From positions 23,061 to 87,060 of the forward strand of contig NZ_PPRT01000007.1 in assembly GCF_002902725.1 (NCBI RefSeq): DNA of 64,000 nt. The letters run 5' to 3'. This stretch comes from Staphylococcus caprae (lineage in GTDB: Bacteria; Bacillota; Bacilli; Staphylococcales; Staphylococcaceae). Numbering within the stretch: position 1 is the first letter of the stretch; every line of letters starts with the position of its first letter. A program made the translations under genes and the position numbers. A model generated the notes under the pieces. That model had not been told where the DNA came from. It ran no database searches and saw only the letters and a program-made list of their open reading frames with translations. Shown here one piece after another: positions 43,601-52,706 of the stretch.

Positions 43601-44110
43601 ATGGCAGTAGATAACAATAAAGCAAAACAAGCATATGATAATCAAACTGGAGTAAACGAAAAAGAAAGAGAAGAACAACAAAAACATGCTCAAGAAAACC
43701 AAGAACCACAATTCGAAAATAAATTAACTTTCTCAGATGAAGTAGTTGAAAAAATTGCTGGTATCGCAGCTCGCGAAGTTAAAGGTATCTTAGACATGAA
43801 AGGCGGTTTCGCTGACAGTGTCACTAACGCTTTCTCAAGCGGAAACAATGTAACAACTGGTGTATCAGTAGAAGTTGGCGAAAAACAAGCTGCTGTAGAC
43901 TTAAAAGTAATCTTAGAATATGGTGAATCAGCACCTAAAATCTTCCGTAAAGTAACTGACTTAGTTAAAGAACAAGTGAAATATATCACTGGTTTAGAAG
44001 TTGTAGAAGTCAATATGCAAGTTGACGATGTTATGACTAAAAAAGAATGGCAACAAAAAAATGAAAAAGACAACAAAGAAAACAACCACGACAGACAAGG
44101 TTTACAATAA
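43601..44110 (+). CDS. asp23: Alkaline shock protein 23
   Basis: One of the most abundant cytosolic proteins of stationary or SigB-active staphylococci; membrane-associated through AmaP and linked to cell-envelope homeostasis. The 169-residue product has an acidic/glutamine-rich N-terminal extension and the Asp23 domain [26 protein letters not shown]...[46 protein letters not shown]. The tail is highly charged ([14 protein letters not shown]). AAAGGAG precedes it; a strong terminator ends the operon. Confidence 0.97.
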   Translation: MAVDNNKAKQAYDNQTGVNEKEREEQQKHAQENQEPQFENKLTFSDEVVEKIAGIAAREVKGILDMKGGFADSVTNAFSSGNNVTTGVSVEVGEKQAAVDLKVILEYGESAPKIFRKVTDLVKEQVKYITGLEVVEVNMQVDDVMTKKEWQQKNEKDNKENNHDRQGLQ

Positions 44111-44130
44111 TTAACCTTTAAACGTAATAA

Positions 44131-44161
44131 AGCACTAGGGCAATCGCTCTAGTGCTTTTTT
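44131..44161 (+). terminator. asp23 terminator
   Basis: AGCACTAG (44131-44138) pairs with CTAGTGCT (44149-44156), extended by inner pairs, followed by TTTTTTT. Confidence 0.9.
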
Positions 44162-44225
44162 TGATATAAATGAAGTTGTTGTGTAAATGCACAAATTATT
44201 TTAATGTTTCATATTTCATCAATAC

Positions 44226-46172
44226 TTAATGAAGCGGGTTATTTACTTTAATGTACGTATACTCATGTGCTTCATCTTCTAAACGCATCGTTGTAACGCA
44301 TTTATAATCAATAGTTGGCGCGAAGATGATATCTTCAATCGCCGTGCGACGTTCTTCAGATAAGTCAATGATATCATTGAATATCTCTTTTAATGTTGTA
44401 GCCATCTCTTGCCAGATTTCATTTTCAAGGGTAGTAGAATTAGAAGACTTAGCAATCGTTAGCACAAGTTCACCTAGATGATTCTGTACAGTAGAATAGA
44501 AGGCTTTATTAAATACAGAAGTCTTAGAATTTGTTAAAATTCGAGATTTCTCATGGAAATGATCAGTTGTGTAGCCTGCTTGGTTCAATTGTTCAGCATC
44601 AATACGTAAGCCTTCAAAATCTCTAATATACATGGTATTTAATGAGCCATCATGATTAAATGTTGCGACAGAATTTTGTAGATGTGCTTCTAAAGAAATG
44701 CCATATTTAGAATATAGAGGAATGACTAATCCTAAAATCGCTTTACTATACTCACGCATCCATGATTGTGCTGCATCTTCAAATGTTTCGTAACCTCGAG
44801 CATCTTGATACGTTTTAATTAACGTTTCAATCGGCTTTTCATCATTGAAAGGATAGGTTGCTACTAAACTTGAAGGAATGACAGGTACAACATTGTCAGG
44901 GATAAAGCGATAAAAATTATTTCTAAATAAAGTACCTAATTGCTCACTTCGATCAGTTTGTATTGACGGATTATCGTTTTGATTATAGAAGTGGATACCC
45001 GCAACTTCGTCAATGACATTTGAGGCATATTGATTAAATGTTGTATCCTTTGTCAGAATGTCATTTAAAATTTGAGTTACTAACGGGCCATTATGCGTTG
45101 TTTGTTCAGATAATGTACGAATCTCACCAGTAATATGCACATTGGTAGATAACTTGATGTGAGGGGCTTCATTTGGTAACTCTGGTACTAACGTTCTGAA
45201 TGATAAACCGGCATAATACGGAATGGAATATTCACTTACTATCACAAGTTGTTGATTCAGTTCTTCCATATAATCTTGGTGTAAGACATGATCGTATTGC
45301 CATGGATGCATAATCATCAGATTGTAATCATCTAAATTGATTGTGTTGTCGAATTCCTTTTCCAAATGTGAATAAATATCTGAAAACATATGTTTCATCG
45401 TATCATTGTAATTTGCATTTAAAGCTTGAACACGGCTTACAGAATGGTGGAGTAGAACGACTTTTAATTCTATAGGTTGTGCAAATTCAGAAGAATATTT
45501 AAATGTTTCGAATGCATCCATACCTTTACGAAGTTTGGCACCTGGATGTAATGGGTGGCCTTCAACGACAGCTTGTTCTGATCGAAGATAACTGTCTTGA
45601 TGATTTTTAATAATGTCATAAAGTGGCGCTCTATCATCGCACATTTTGAAATATTGATAGCTCAACGCGAATGTCATGTTCGCAGCACTATTTGTTTGGT
45701 CGTCTCTAAATTGCTGGCTTGCTTCATTATCTAATTCAGGCGCTTCAGTAAGGATCCAATCTAAGACCACATTCGGGTGTAGAATACGGTTGAAGTCATC
45801 ATTATGTTTCCCTTGCTTGTAATAGAAAGGACCTTGCACGTCAACACGATTAAATGCATGCTGTCCAGTGACCGGTGCATATAAATAAACATCTGACTTA
45901 GGAAAATGAATTTCTAAAATAGCAGTCACATTCACGTCATAACCAGCAAATTTATGGCGATTCAATAATTGACTATTGTCATTCCCGTTGACTAGATTTT
46001 CCCTATGTATAGAAGTTACGAGACGTTGAGTTACTTTATCTCGTCCCGTTAATAATTTATCTTGGAAAATAGATGCCCATTGTTCATCATATTGTTGTAA
46101 AAACTGAAAAACATTTTGCTCATCTTTGGTCATCTCGATGTCTTGTTTATTAATAAATTGATTGAAATTCAT
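44226..46172 (-). CDS. sfaD: Staphyloferrin A synthetase SfaD (IucA/IucC family)
   Basis: An NRPS-independent siderophore synthetase. In S. aureus SfaD first joins citrate to the side-chain amine of D-ornithine using ATP. The 648-residue product has the family's nucleotide and citrate motifs: VEGHPLHPGAKLRKGM near residue 208, MIMHPWQYDHV near residue 285, the KLSTNVHITGEIRTLS segment, and the C-terminal GISLEAHLQNSVATFNHDGSLNTMYIRDFEG. It is transcribed away from sfaABC across a shared Fur box, with AGAGGTG before the ATG. Confidence 0.95.
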   Translation of the reverse strand: MNFNQFINKQDIEMTKDEQNVFQFLQQYDEQWASIFQDKLLTGRDKVTQRLVTSIHRENLVNGNDNSQLLNRHKFAGYDVNVTAILEIHFPKSDVYLYAPVTGQHAFNRVDVQGPFYYKQGKHNDDFNRILHPNVVLDWILTEAPELDNEASQQFRDDQTNSAANMTFALSYQYFKMCDDRAPLYDIIKNHQDSYLRSEQAVVEGHPLHPGAKLRKGMDAFETFKYSSEFAQPIELKVVLLHHSVSRVQALNANYNDTMKHMFSDIYSHLEKEFDNTINLDDYNLMIMHPWQYDHVLHQDYMEELNQQLVIVSEYSIPYYAGLSFRTLVPELPNEAPHIKLSTNVHITGEIRTLSEQTTHNGPLVTQILNDILTKDTTFNQYASNVIDEVAGIHFYNQNDNPSIQTDRSEQLGTLFRNNFYRFIPDNVVPVIPSSLVATYPFNDEKPIETLIKTYQDARGYETFEDAAQSWMREYSKAILGLVIPLYSKYGISLEAHLQNSVATFNHDGSLNTMYIRDFEGLRIDAEQLNQAGYTTDHFHEKSRILTNSKTSVFNKAFYSTVQNHLGELVLTIAKSSNSTTLENEIWQEMATTLKEIFNDIIDLSEERRTAIEDIIFAPTIDYKCVTTMRLEDEAHEYTYIKVNNPLH

Positions 46173-46192
46173 AATTCACCTCTAAAAAATAT

Positions 46193-46221
46193 TTTACAAA
46201 AATAAATAAGATTTGTATAAT
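46193..46221 (+). promoter_or_regulatory. sfaABC promoter
   Basis: -35 TTTACA (46193-46198), 17-bp spacer, -10 TATAAT (46216-46221). The Fur box begins 10 bases after the -10, at the transcript start. Confidence 0.8.
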
Positions 46222-46223
46222 CC

Positions 46224-46252
46224 ATATTAATGATAATGATAATTATTATCAA
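46224..46252 (-). promoter_or_regulatory. sfaD promoter
   Basis: Read on the minus strand: -35 TTGATA (46247-46252), 17-bp spacer, -10 TAATAT (46224-46229). The Fur box fills the spacer and overlaps the -35. Confidence 0.8.
46232..46250. promoter_or_regulatory. Fur box shared by sfaD and sfaABC
   Basis: GATAATGATAATTATTATC differs at one position from the palindromic Fur consensus GATAATGATAATCATTATC. Placed to block both divergent promoters when iron is plentiful. Confidence 0.93.
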
Positions 46253-46275
46253 TTAAAAAGACAGGTGGAAATTAA

Positions 46276-47457
46276 ATGGCAAAATTTTTCTTTTCCAGTT
46301 CATTTCTTCTGTTTTTGGGGAATTGGATTGGGCAAATAGGGTTAAACTGGTTTGTGCTTACCACATATCATAACGCAGTTTATTTAGGATTGGTTAATTT
46401 TTGCCGACTCGTACCAATTTTGTTATTAAGTGTATGGGCCGGATCAATCGCTGACAAATATGATAAAGGAAATTTACTTAGAATAACAATTTCATCATCG
46501 TTTGTCGTCACTGCAATATTATGTGGTTTAACATTTACTATTGATTCTATCCCAATCGCTGTAATACTCGTGTATGCGACTTTAAGAGGTATATTAAGTG
46601 CCGTTGAAACACCTGTGAGACAAGCTGTCTTACCTGATTTATCAGATAAGATTTCTACTACACAAGCTGTATCGTTTCATTCATTTATTATAAATATTTG
46701 TCGTTCAATCGGTCCAGCAATTGCAGGTGTCATCTTAGCAGCTTACCATGCGCCAGCGACATTCTTAGCGCAAGCAGTATGTTATTTAATTGCAGTCGCA
46801 TTTTGTATACCGATTCACTTTAAAGTTGTATCAAATAATGTTGAAGATAAAGAATTTTCTTTAAGAGTAGTCATGAATTATTTTAAACGAAACTTAGAAG
46901 GAAGTAAGATATTTATTACCTCACTATTAATCATGGCGACAGGATTTTCATATACAACAGTATTACCCGTGCTAACGAATCATATTTTTCCAGGAAAATC
47001 AGAAGTATTTGGTATAGCGATGACGTTCTGTGCTATTGGTGGTATCGTCGCAACAGTAGTACTACCGACGATCTTAAACCATTTAAGTTCAGTAAAAATG
47101 TATTACTTAAGTTCATTACTATTTGGACTTGCTTTACTAGGCGTCGTTATACACAATTTGGTTATCATGTTCATATGTATTACTTTAATAGGACTATTTA
47201 GCCAATGGGCAAGAACTACCAATAGAGTTTATTTTCAACATAGTGTTAAAGACTATGAGAGAGGGAAGGTATTAAGTATCATTATGATGGATCGCGGTAT
47301 GATACCTCTTGGAAGTTTAGTAATGAGCTTCTTTGCAGATGTCTTTGGAATATTAACAACATTCCTCATTATGGGTATTGCAACTGTCAGTATCTCAGTC
47401 ATTTTCTACTTAATACAACGCATTTCGAAGGTGGAGGAAAGTAACAATGGAGCGTAA
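46276..47457 (+). CDS. sfaA: Staphyloferrin A exporter SfaA (MFS)
   Basis: A major facilitator of the membrane that secretes staphyloferrin A. The 393-residue product has about 12 helices, with the loop 2-3 motif WAGSIADKYDKGN and LRGILSAVETPVRQAVLPDL typical of the MFS_3/enterobactin-exporter-like branch. The start is the ATG after CAGGTGG. Its last 11 bases overlap the start of sfaB, so the two are coupled. Confidence 0.93.
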   Translation: MAKFFFSSSFLLFLGNWIGQIGLNWFVLTTYHNAVYLGLVNFCRLVPILLLSVWAGSIADKYDKGNLLRITISSSFVVTAILCGLTFTIDSIPIAVILVYATLRGILSAVETPVRQAVLPDLSDKISTTQAVSFHSFIINICRSIGPAIAGVILAAYHAPATFLAQAVCYLIAVAFCIPIHFKVVSNNVEDKEFSLRVVMNYFKRNLEGSKIFITSLLIMATGFSYTTVLPVLTNHIFPGKSEVFGIAMTFCAIGGIVATVVLPTILNHLSSVKMYYLSSLLFGLALLGVVIHNLVIMFICITLIGLFSQWARTTNRVYFQHSVKDYERGKVLSIIMMDRGMIPLGSLVMSFFADVFGILTTFLIMGIATVSISVIFYLIQRISKVEESNNGA

Positions 47458-49204
47458 TGAATGGCTTTTAGCAGACAAAAATATACAATATAGAATCATG
47501 AACGCAATAATCAAAGAGCGTATTTCTCCAGATGGTATGACAATGACAGAAACAAGCCATCATGTTGAACTTCAATATCACGGTAAAATTTTATCAGTTC
47601 ATGTAGAGCGAAAAAGCGCCATGGAAAGATATGTGTTCAGTGGGGATGTTATTTATAGCTGTGGTCATGTATCTCAACCGATAGAAAGTTTAGAAGATTT
47701 ACTTGAAACATTAACGCAAGACTTTGATATAGAAATTTCAGAGCGGTTGTATGAAGAATTGATTCATAGTAGGGATAGCTTTATTGAAACGTACAAACAT
47801 TTTAATAATAGACAATCACTGATACATCAGAGTATGAAATTTGCCAGATTACCTGAATCTTTAAATTTCATCTCTTGGCTACAACATTTACAAGAAAATG
47901 GCATTGCCGATGATTTAAGTTACTCTGAAAGTTTAATTGTTGAAGGACATCCTACCCATCCTTTAACAAAGACGAAACTGCCTTTGACAACGAATGAATT
48001 AAAAGCGTACGCTCCCGAATTTGAAAAGGTCATCCCTCTAAATATCATGCTGATAGAAAAGAACCATATCGTCACAACATCTATGGAGAATGATGCACAA
48101 TATATATTAAATAAAGTCATCCCAGAGTATCGTAGTCAATTGAGTACATTTTTAGAACCACTCAATTTAGATATAGATGACTATCGGGTAATGATTGTAC
48201 ATCCGTGGCAATACGAGCACACAATTGGTGAAAAATTTAAACAATGGATTGCAGATAAGATTCTGATACCTACCCCATTTACATTAGAATCTAAAGCGAC
48301 ATTGTCATTTAGAACAATGGATTTAATCCATAAACCTTACCACGTGAAACTACCTGTAAATGTTCAAGCAACGAGTGCAGTTAGAACGGTCTCTACAGTT
48401 ACGACTGTCGACGGCCCTAAGTTAAGTTATGCTTTACAAGGCTTGCTAGATCAATATCCAGGGCTTCAAGTTGCAATGGAACCATTTGGCGCTTATGCAG
48501 ACGTCGAACCTGATTTAGCTAGACAACTCGCATGCATTATTCGTCAGAAACCCGTTATATTTGAAAATGGCACAACAGTTGTTACTGCTAGTTTGGTTAA
48601 CCCTAATCCAATCGATCATAAAGCCATTGTTGATAGTTATTTAGAATGGTTAGAAAATGACGTAACCATCGATCATATTAAATATTTCATTGCGACTTAC
48701 ACACAAACATTAGTACAACCTTTGATTGCATATATTCAAGATTATGGAATAGCTCTTGAAGCTCATATGCAAAACACGATAGTGAATCTGGGACCTAATT
48801 ATCAAATGAAATTTTTAGTGCGTGACTTAGGTGGCTCTCGTATAGATTTAACAACATTGCAACAAAAAATAGATAACATAGAAGTGACTAATGAAAGCTT
48901 ATTAGCGCAATCAATTGAAGAGGTCATTGCGAAATTTCAACATGCCGTCGTTCAAAATCAGCTTGCGGAATTAATTCACCATTTTAATCAATATGAAGAT
49001 GTGGTAGAAAAAGAGCTTTTCGATATTGTACGTGAAGAGATTGAAATAGCTATTGACGATGACAAAGCACATGCCGACATTTTAAGGAAAGTATTATTCG
49101 GACCCACAATAACAGTTAAAGCGTTATTGAGTATGAGAATGGAAAATAAAGTAAAGAAATATTTGAATACAGAATTAGATAATCCTATAAAAAAAGAGGT
49201 GTAG
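47447..49204 (+). CDS. sfaB: Staphyloferrin A synthetase SfaB (IucA/IucC family)
   Basis: The second synthetase; in S. aureus it adds the second citrate to the citryl-ornithine intermediate made by SfaD. The 585-residue product has VEGHPTHPLTKTKL near residue 165, MIVHPWQYEH near residue 250, the KLPVNVQATSAVRTVS segment, and GIALEAHMQNTIVNLGPNYQMKFLVRDLGGSR. It is shorter than SfaD and lacks part of the N-terminal lid. GGTGGAGGAA within sfaA is the ribosome binding site; sfaC begins three bases after its stop. Confidence 0.95.
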   Translation: MERNEWLLADKNIQYRIMNAIIKERISPDGMTMTETSHHVELQYHGKILSVHVERKSAMERYVFSGDVIYSCGHVSQPIESLEDLLETLTQDFDIEISERLYEELIHSRDSFIETYKHFNNRQSLIHQSMKFARLPESLNFISWLQHLQENGIADDLSYSESLIVEGHPTHPLTKTKLPLTTNELKAYAPEFEKVIPLNIMLIEKNHIVTTSMENDAQYILNKVIPEYRSQLSTFLEPLNLDIDDYRVMIVHPWQYEHTIGEKFKQWIADKILIPTPFTLESKATLSFRTMDLIHKPYHVKLPVNVQATSAVRTVSTVTTVDGPKLSYALQGLLDQYPGLQVAMEPFGAYADVEPDLARQLACIIRQKPVIFENGTTVVTASLVNPNPIDHKAIVDSYLEWLENDVTIDHIKYFIATYTQTLVQPLIAYIQDYGIALEAHMQNTIVNLGPNYQMKFLVRDLGGSRIDLTTLQQKIDNIEVTNESLLAQSIEEVIAKFQHAVVQNQLAELIHHFNQYEDVVEKELFDIVREEIEIAIDDDKAHADILRKVLFGPTITVKALLSMRMENKVKKYLNTELDNPIKKEV

Positions 49205-49207
49205 TAC

Positions 49208-50269
49208 ATGGCGAGAATCAACGTTAATTTATCTAAAATTAAATATAATGCCAAAGTACTTCAAACTATACTTGAGCGTAAACAGATTCATTTTACCCCT
49301 GTAGTGAAATGTGTTGCCGGAGATGAACGTATTGTTTCAACAATTCAATCTTTAGGTATTACACACTTTGCTGAATCTAGACTTGATAATATTGAACGAT
49401 TAAAAGATTTAGATGTTACGTTTACTCTATTACGCCCCACAACAGAATCTGAGTTTGAAGCAATGGTTTCAAAAGTTAAAATGAGCATTCAAACTGAATT
49501 ACATACAATTAAGAAACTTAATACGATTGCTAAAAAACTTAATGTGAAACATCAAATTATGTTGATGATTGATTGGAAAGATGGTCGTGAAGGTGTCTTA
49601 ACATATGATACGCTTGATTTCATTAAAGAAATTATGAATTTAAATCATATACAACTTGTAGGTGTTGCATTTAACTTTATGTGCTTTAAGTCTGCTGCAC
49701 CAGAAGAAAACGATGTATTTATGATAAATAAATTTGTGAGCGCAGTTGAAAAAGAAATGGGTTACAGATTTAAAATTATTTCTGGTGGTAATTCAAGTAT
49801 GCTTCCACAAACAATGTATAATGATTTAGGAAAAATTAATGAATTAAGAATAGGAGAAGCATTATTTAGAGGTGTGGACACGACAACAAATGAACCGATT
49901 GCTAGTTTATATCAAGATGCAATTGTGTTAGAAGCGGAAATTATTGAAATTAAACCACGGATTAATCAACTCGCACACCAATCCTATTTACAAGCAATAG
50001 TTGATATTGGATATTTAGATACATTTATCGAGGGGATTAAACCAATTGCTAATGATATTAAAATTATTGGTGCTTCAAGTGACCATTTAATGATTGATTT
50101 AAACAATCAAGATCATTACCAAATCGGTGATAGAATTCAATTTAGTTTGAACTACGAAGCAGTCTCTCAAAGTATGTATATGAAAAACTTAACCAAAAGT
50201 TATATTTATGATTCAAAGATTCAAACACTAATTGAAAATTTCCATACACCAGTTTATGTGAAATCATAA
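49208..50269 (+). CDS. sfaC: PLP-dependent amino-acid (ornithine) racemase SfaC
   Basis: Expected to convert L-ornithine to the D-ornithine core of staphyloferrin A. The 353-residue fold-type III protein of the alanine-racemase superfamily shows the lysine of the PLP site in HFTPVVKCVAGDERIV near residue 35, then MLMIDWKDGREGV, ISGGNSSMLPQ and NELRIGEALFRG, features of the YhfX/ornithine-racemase group. GAGGTG precedes the ATG. A dispersed repeat lies just downstream. Confidence 0.92.
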   Translation: MARINVNLSKIKYNAKVLQTILERKQIHFTPVVKCVAGDERIVSTIQSLGITHFAESRLDNIERLKDLDVTFTLLRPTTESEFEAMVSKVKMSIQTELHTIKKLNTIAKKLNVKHQIMLMIDWKDGREGVLTYDTLDFIKEIMNLNHIQLVGVAFNFMCFKSAAPEENDVFMINKFVSAVEKEMGYRFKIISGGNSSMLPQTMYNDLGKINELRIGEALFRGVDTTTNEPIASLYQDAIVLEAEIIEIKPRINQLAHQSYLQAIVDIGYLDTFIEGIKPIANDIKIIGASSDHLMIDLNNQDHYQIGDRIQFSLNYEAVSQSMYMKNLTKSYIYDSKIQTLIENFHTPVYVKS

Positions 50270-50307
50270 TACGATTTTCAATTAGACTAACGTTATTATA
50301 TGAATCA

Positions 50308-50470
50308 AGAGGTTGGGACAAAAGTGTTTAGGATTTGAGCAGAACCGAGCAATGAGCAAAATTGTTTCTCAAATTTTGTCGAATTGTGAGTGTTATTGCT
50401 GAAAATCCTGTTTTTGGGACGCTGTTAATCGGTTTCCCAGAGCATAAACGTTAAAGGTCCCAGCCTTTTT
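50308..50470. repeat. Dispersed intergenic repeat, copy B
   Basis: Starts AGAGGTTGGGAC and ends GGTCCCAGCCTTTTTT, imperfect terminal inverted repeats that could close into a stem followed by a T-run. Its interior is the reverse complement of copy A at 3.0-3.2 kb with about 93 percent identity by eye. It lies just after sfaC, where it may act as that operon's terminator. Confidence 0.85.
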
Positions 50471-50598
50471 TATTAAATAGTTATTTAATTTAAGAATTAT
50501 ATTGAGTTATATACAGATTAATCTCAATAAGAAGTTAAAGAGACATTTGATTTAAATAGTAATGAGTAAAATTTATTCACAAAATTATACAATAAAAT
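50471..50598. other. AT-rich spacer upstream of htsA
   Basis: No gene or RNA is recognised between the repeat and the htsA promoter. Confidence 0.5.
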
Positions 50599-50627
50599 GT
50601 TGACAATGATAATCGTTATCAATAAAC
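50599..50627 (+). promoter_or_regulatory. htsABC promoter
   Basis: -35 TTGACA (50599-50604), 17-bp spacer, -10 TAAACT (50622-50627). The Fur box fills the spacer. Confidence 0.75.
50601..50619. promoter_or_regulatory. Fur box of htsABC
   Basis: GACAATGATAATCGTTATC matches 17 of 19 positions of the Fur consensus and overlaps the -35 and spacer of the promoter, which predicts iron repression. Confidence 0.9.
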
Positions 50628-50664
50628 TATTAATGTAAGCATATACATATTAAGGAGTGGAACT

Positions 50665-51663
50665 ATGAGAGGTCTCAAATTTTTTAGTGTTATTGGCTTA
50701 ATGCTAGTTTTAGTTCTTGTTGCTGCATGTGGAAGCAATGGTTCTAATGACTCAAATAATAAATCAGCATCTAAAGATGGTGTTGAAATCAAGCATGAAG
50801 AAGGGAAAACAAAAGTCCCTAAACACCCTAAACGTGTTGTTGTTCTTGAATATTCATTCGTTGATGCATTAGCTGCATTAGATGTTAAACCAGTTGGTGT
50901 TGCAGATGATAAGAAGAAAGAACGTATTATTAAACCATTAAGAGATAAAATTGGGAACTATACTTCAGTAGGTGCTCGTAAACAACCTAACTTAGAGGAA
51001 ATTAGTAAACTTAAACCGGATTTAATTATTGCAGATAGTAATAGACATAAAGGCATTTATAAAGATTTAAATAAAATTGCTCCTACAATTGAACTGAAAA
51101 GTTTCGATGGTAACTATAATGAAAACATCGATGCTTTCAAAACGATTTCTAAAGCATTAGGTAAAGAAGATGAAGGTAAAAAACGCCTAGACGAACACGA
51201 GAAAAAAATCGAGAAATATAAAAAAGAAATTACAATGAACAAAGATGAGAAAGTATTACCTGCAGTTGCTTCTAAATCTGGTTTATTAGCACATCCAAGT
51301 AATTCTTATGTAGGTCAATTCTTAAGTCAACTTGGATTCAAAGAAGCATTAACTGATGACGTAACTAAAGGCTTAAGTAAGTATCTTAAAGGACCTTACT
51401 TACAAATGAACACAGAAACATTATCTAAAGTTAACCCAGAACGTATGTTTATTATGACTGACAAAGCAAGTCCAAATGAACCATCATTAAAAGAATTAGA
51501 AAAAGATGCAGTTTGGAAAAAATTAGATGCTGTTAAAAAAGATCGCGTTGACGTTTTAGACCGTGACTTATGGGCTAGATCACGTGGTTTAATCTCATCT
51601 GAAGAAATGGCAAAAGAACTTGTAGAATTATCTAAGAAAGATTCTAAAAAAGATAACAAGTAA
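50665..51663 (+). CDS. htsA: Ferric-staphyloferrin A binding lipoprotein HtsA
   Basis: The surface receptor lipoprotein that captures ferric staphyloferrin A and hands it to HtsBC. The 332-residue product has a lipoprotein signal with the lipobox VAAC (cysteine at residue 22), a serine/asparagine-rich linker, and the class III binding-protein fold: [33 protein letters not shown], then [17 protein letters not shown]. Several arginines expected to line the acidic-siderophore pocket are present (for example in SVGARKQPN and WARSRGL). Expressed from a Fur-boxed promoter. Confidence 0.95.
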   Translation: MRGLKFFSVIGLMLVLVLVAACGSNGSNDSNNKSASKDGVEIKHEEGKTKVPKHPKRVVVLEYSFVDALAALDVKPVGVADDKKKERIIKPLRDKIGNYTSVGARKQPNLEEISKLKPDLIIADSNRHKGIYKDLNKIAPTIELKSFDGNYNENIDAFKTISKALGKEDEGKKRLDEHEKKIEKYKKEITMNKDEKVLPAVASKSGLLAHPSNSYVGQFLSQLGFKEALTDDVTKGLSKYLKGPYLQMNTETLSKVNPERMFIMTDKASPNEPSLKELEKDAVWKKLDAVKKDRVDVLDRDLWARSRGLISSEEMAKELVELSKKDSKKDNK

Positions 51664-51674
51664 GGTGGAAATCA

Positions 51675-52706
51675 ATGACTATAGGTTATAAAGATAGTCA
51701 ATCCGCTATTGAACAAAAAAAGAGAAAGCGCACTACACTCACTTATATTGTGGGTGTGTGCCTTCTTTTTATTTCAATCTATTTGAATTTAGCGATTGGT
51801 TCTTCGAAAATACAATTTCATGATATTTTAAGTTATTTCACAGGACACATCGGAACAGAGCAAACATTCTTAATACACAACGTACGTATGCCTCGAATGC
51901 TTGCAGGATTAGTCATAGGTGGCGCTTTGGGGATAGCAGGTTTACTTATGCAAGCAATTACTAAAAATCCACTGGCCTCTCCACAGATATTTGGTGTAAA
52001 CGCAGGAGCTTCGTTTGTCATTGTCTTAATAACAGTTTTAATTCCAGCTTTAGGCTCATATTCAACTATCTTAGCTATTATTGGTGCCTTTTTCGGTGGT
52101 TTTACTGTTTATACGCTCTCGGGTTCTACAAAAGCTATTACACCCGTTAAACTTGCACTTGCAGGTATGGCTATTCATCTATTTTTTAGTAGTATGACCC
52201 AAGGAATTATCATTTTAAATGAGGACTCTAACGATACAGTGATGTTTTGGTTAGTAGGATCTTTAGCTGGTATTAAGTGGAGTCAAATCATGATGATTGT
52301 CCCATGTTTAGCAATTGCTGTGATTGTGACCATTTTCATGGGACGTCAACTTACAATTATGGAGCTCGGTGACGATATAGCTAGAGGGTTAGGTCAACGA
52401 ACACATATCGTAAGAATGATTATCGGTTTATTAGTCATTGTCTTAGCAGGTATGTCTGTTTCAATTGCAGGACCTATAGGATTTGTTGGTTTAATCGTTC
52501 CTCATATCGTTAAACGCTATGTAAGTAAAAATTACTTAGTTATGATTCCTCTAACATTTATTTTTGGTGCAGATTTATTATTAATCTCAGATGTATTATG
52601 TCGATTAATCACATATCCATTTGAATCACCAGTAGGTATTGTGACATCATTTGTCGGCGCCTTTTACTTCTTATTTATTACAGTTAGAGGGGTGAATCGC
52701 GTATGA
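51675..52706 (+). CDS. htsB: Staphyloferrin A permease subunit HtsB
   Basis: One half of the membrane channel of the ferric-siderophore ABC importer (FecCD family). The 343-residue product has about ten helices, with RMPRMLAGLVIGGALGIAGLLMQAITKNPLASPQIFGVNAGA as family signature and the coupling-loop region ELGDDIARGLGQRTH, then GPIGFVGLIVPHIVK. No ATPase gene lies in the operon; in S. aureus FhuC energises HtsBC. It overlaps htsC by four bases. Confidence 0.95.
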   Translation: MTIGYKDSQSAIEQKKRKRTTLTYIVGVCLLFISIYLNLAIGSSKIQFHDILSYFTGHIGTEQTFLIHNVRMPRMLAGLVIGGALGIAGLLMQAITKNPLASPQIFGVNAGASFVIVLITVLIPALGSYSTILAIIGAFFGGFTVYTLSGSTKAITPVKLALAGMAIHLFFSSMTQGIIILNEDSNDTVMFWLVGSLAGIKWSQIMMIVPCLAIAVIVTIFMGRQLTIMELGDDIARGLGQRTHIVRMIIGLLVIVLAGMSVSIAGPIGFVGLIVPHIVKRYVSKNYLVMIPLTFIFGADLLLISDVLCRLITYPFESPVGIVTSFVGAFYFLFITVRGVNRV

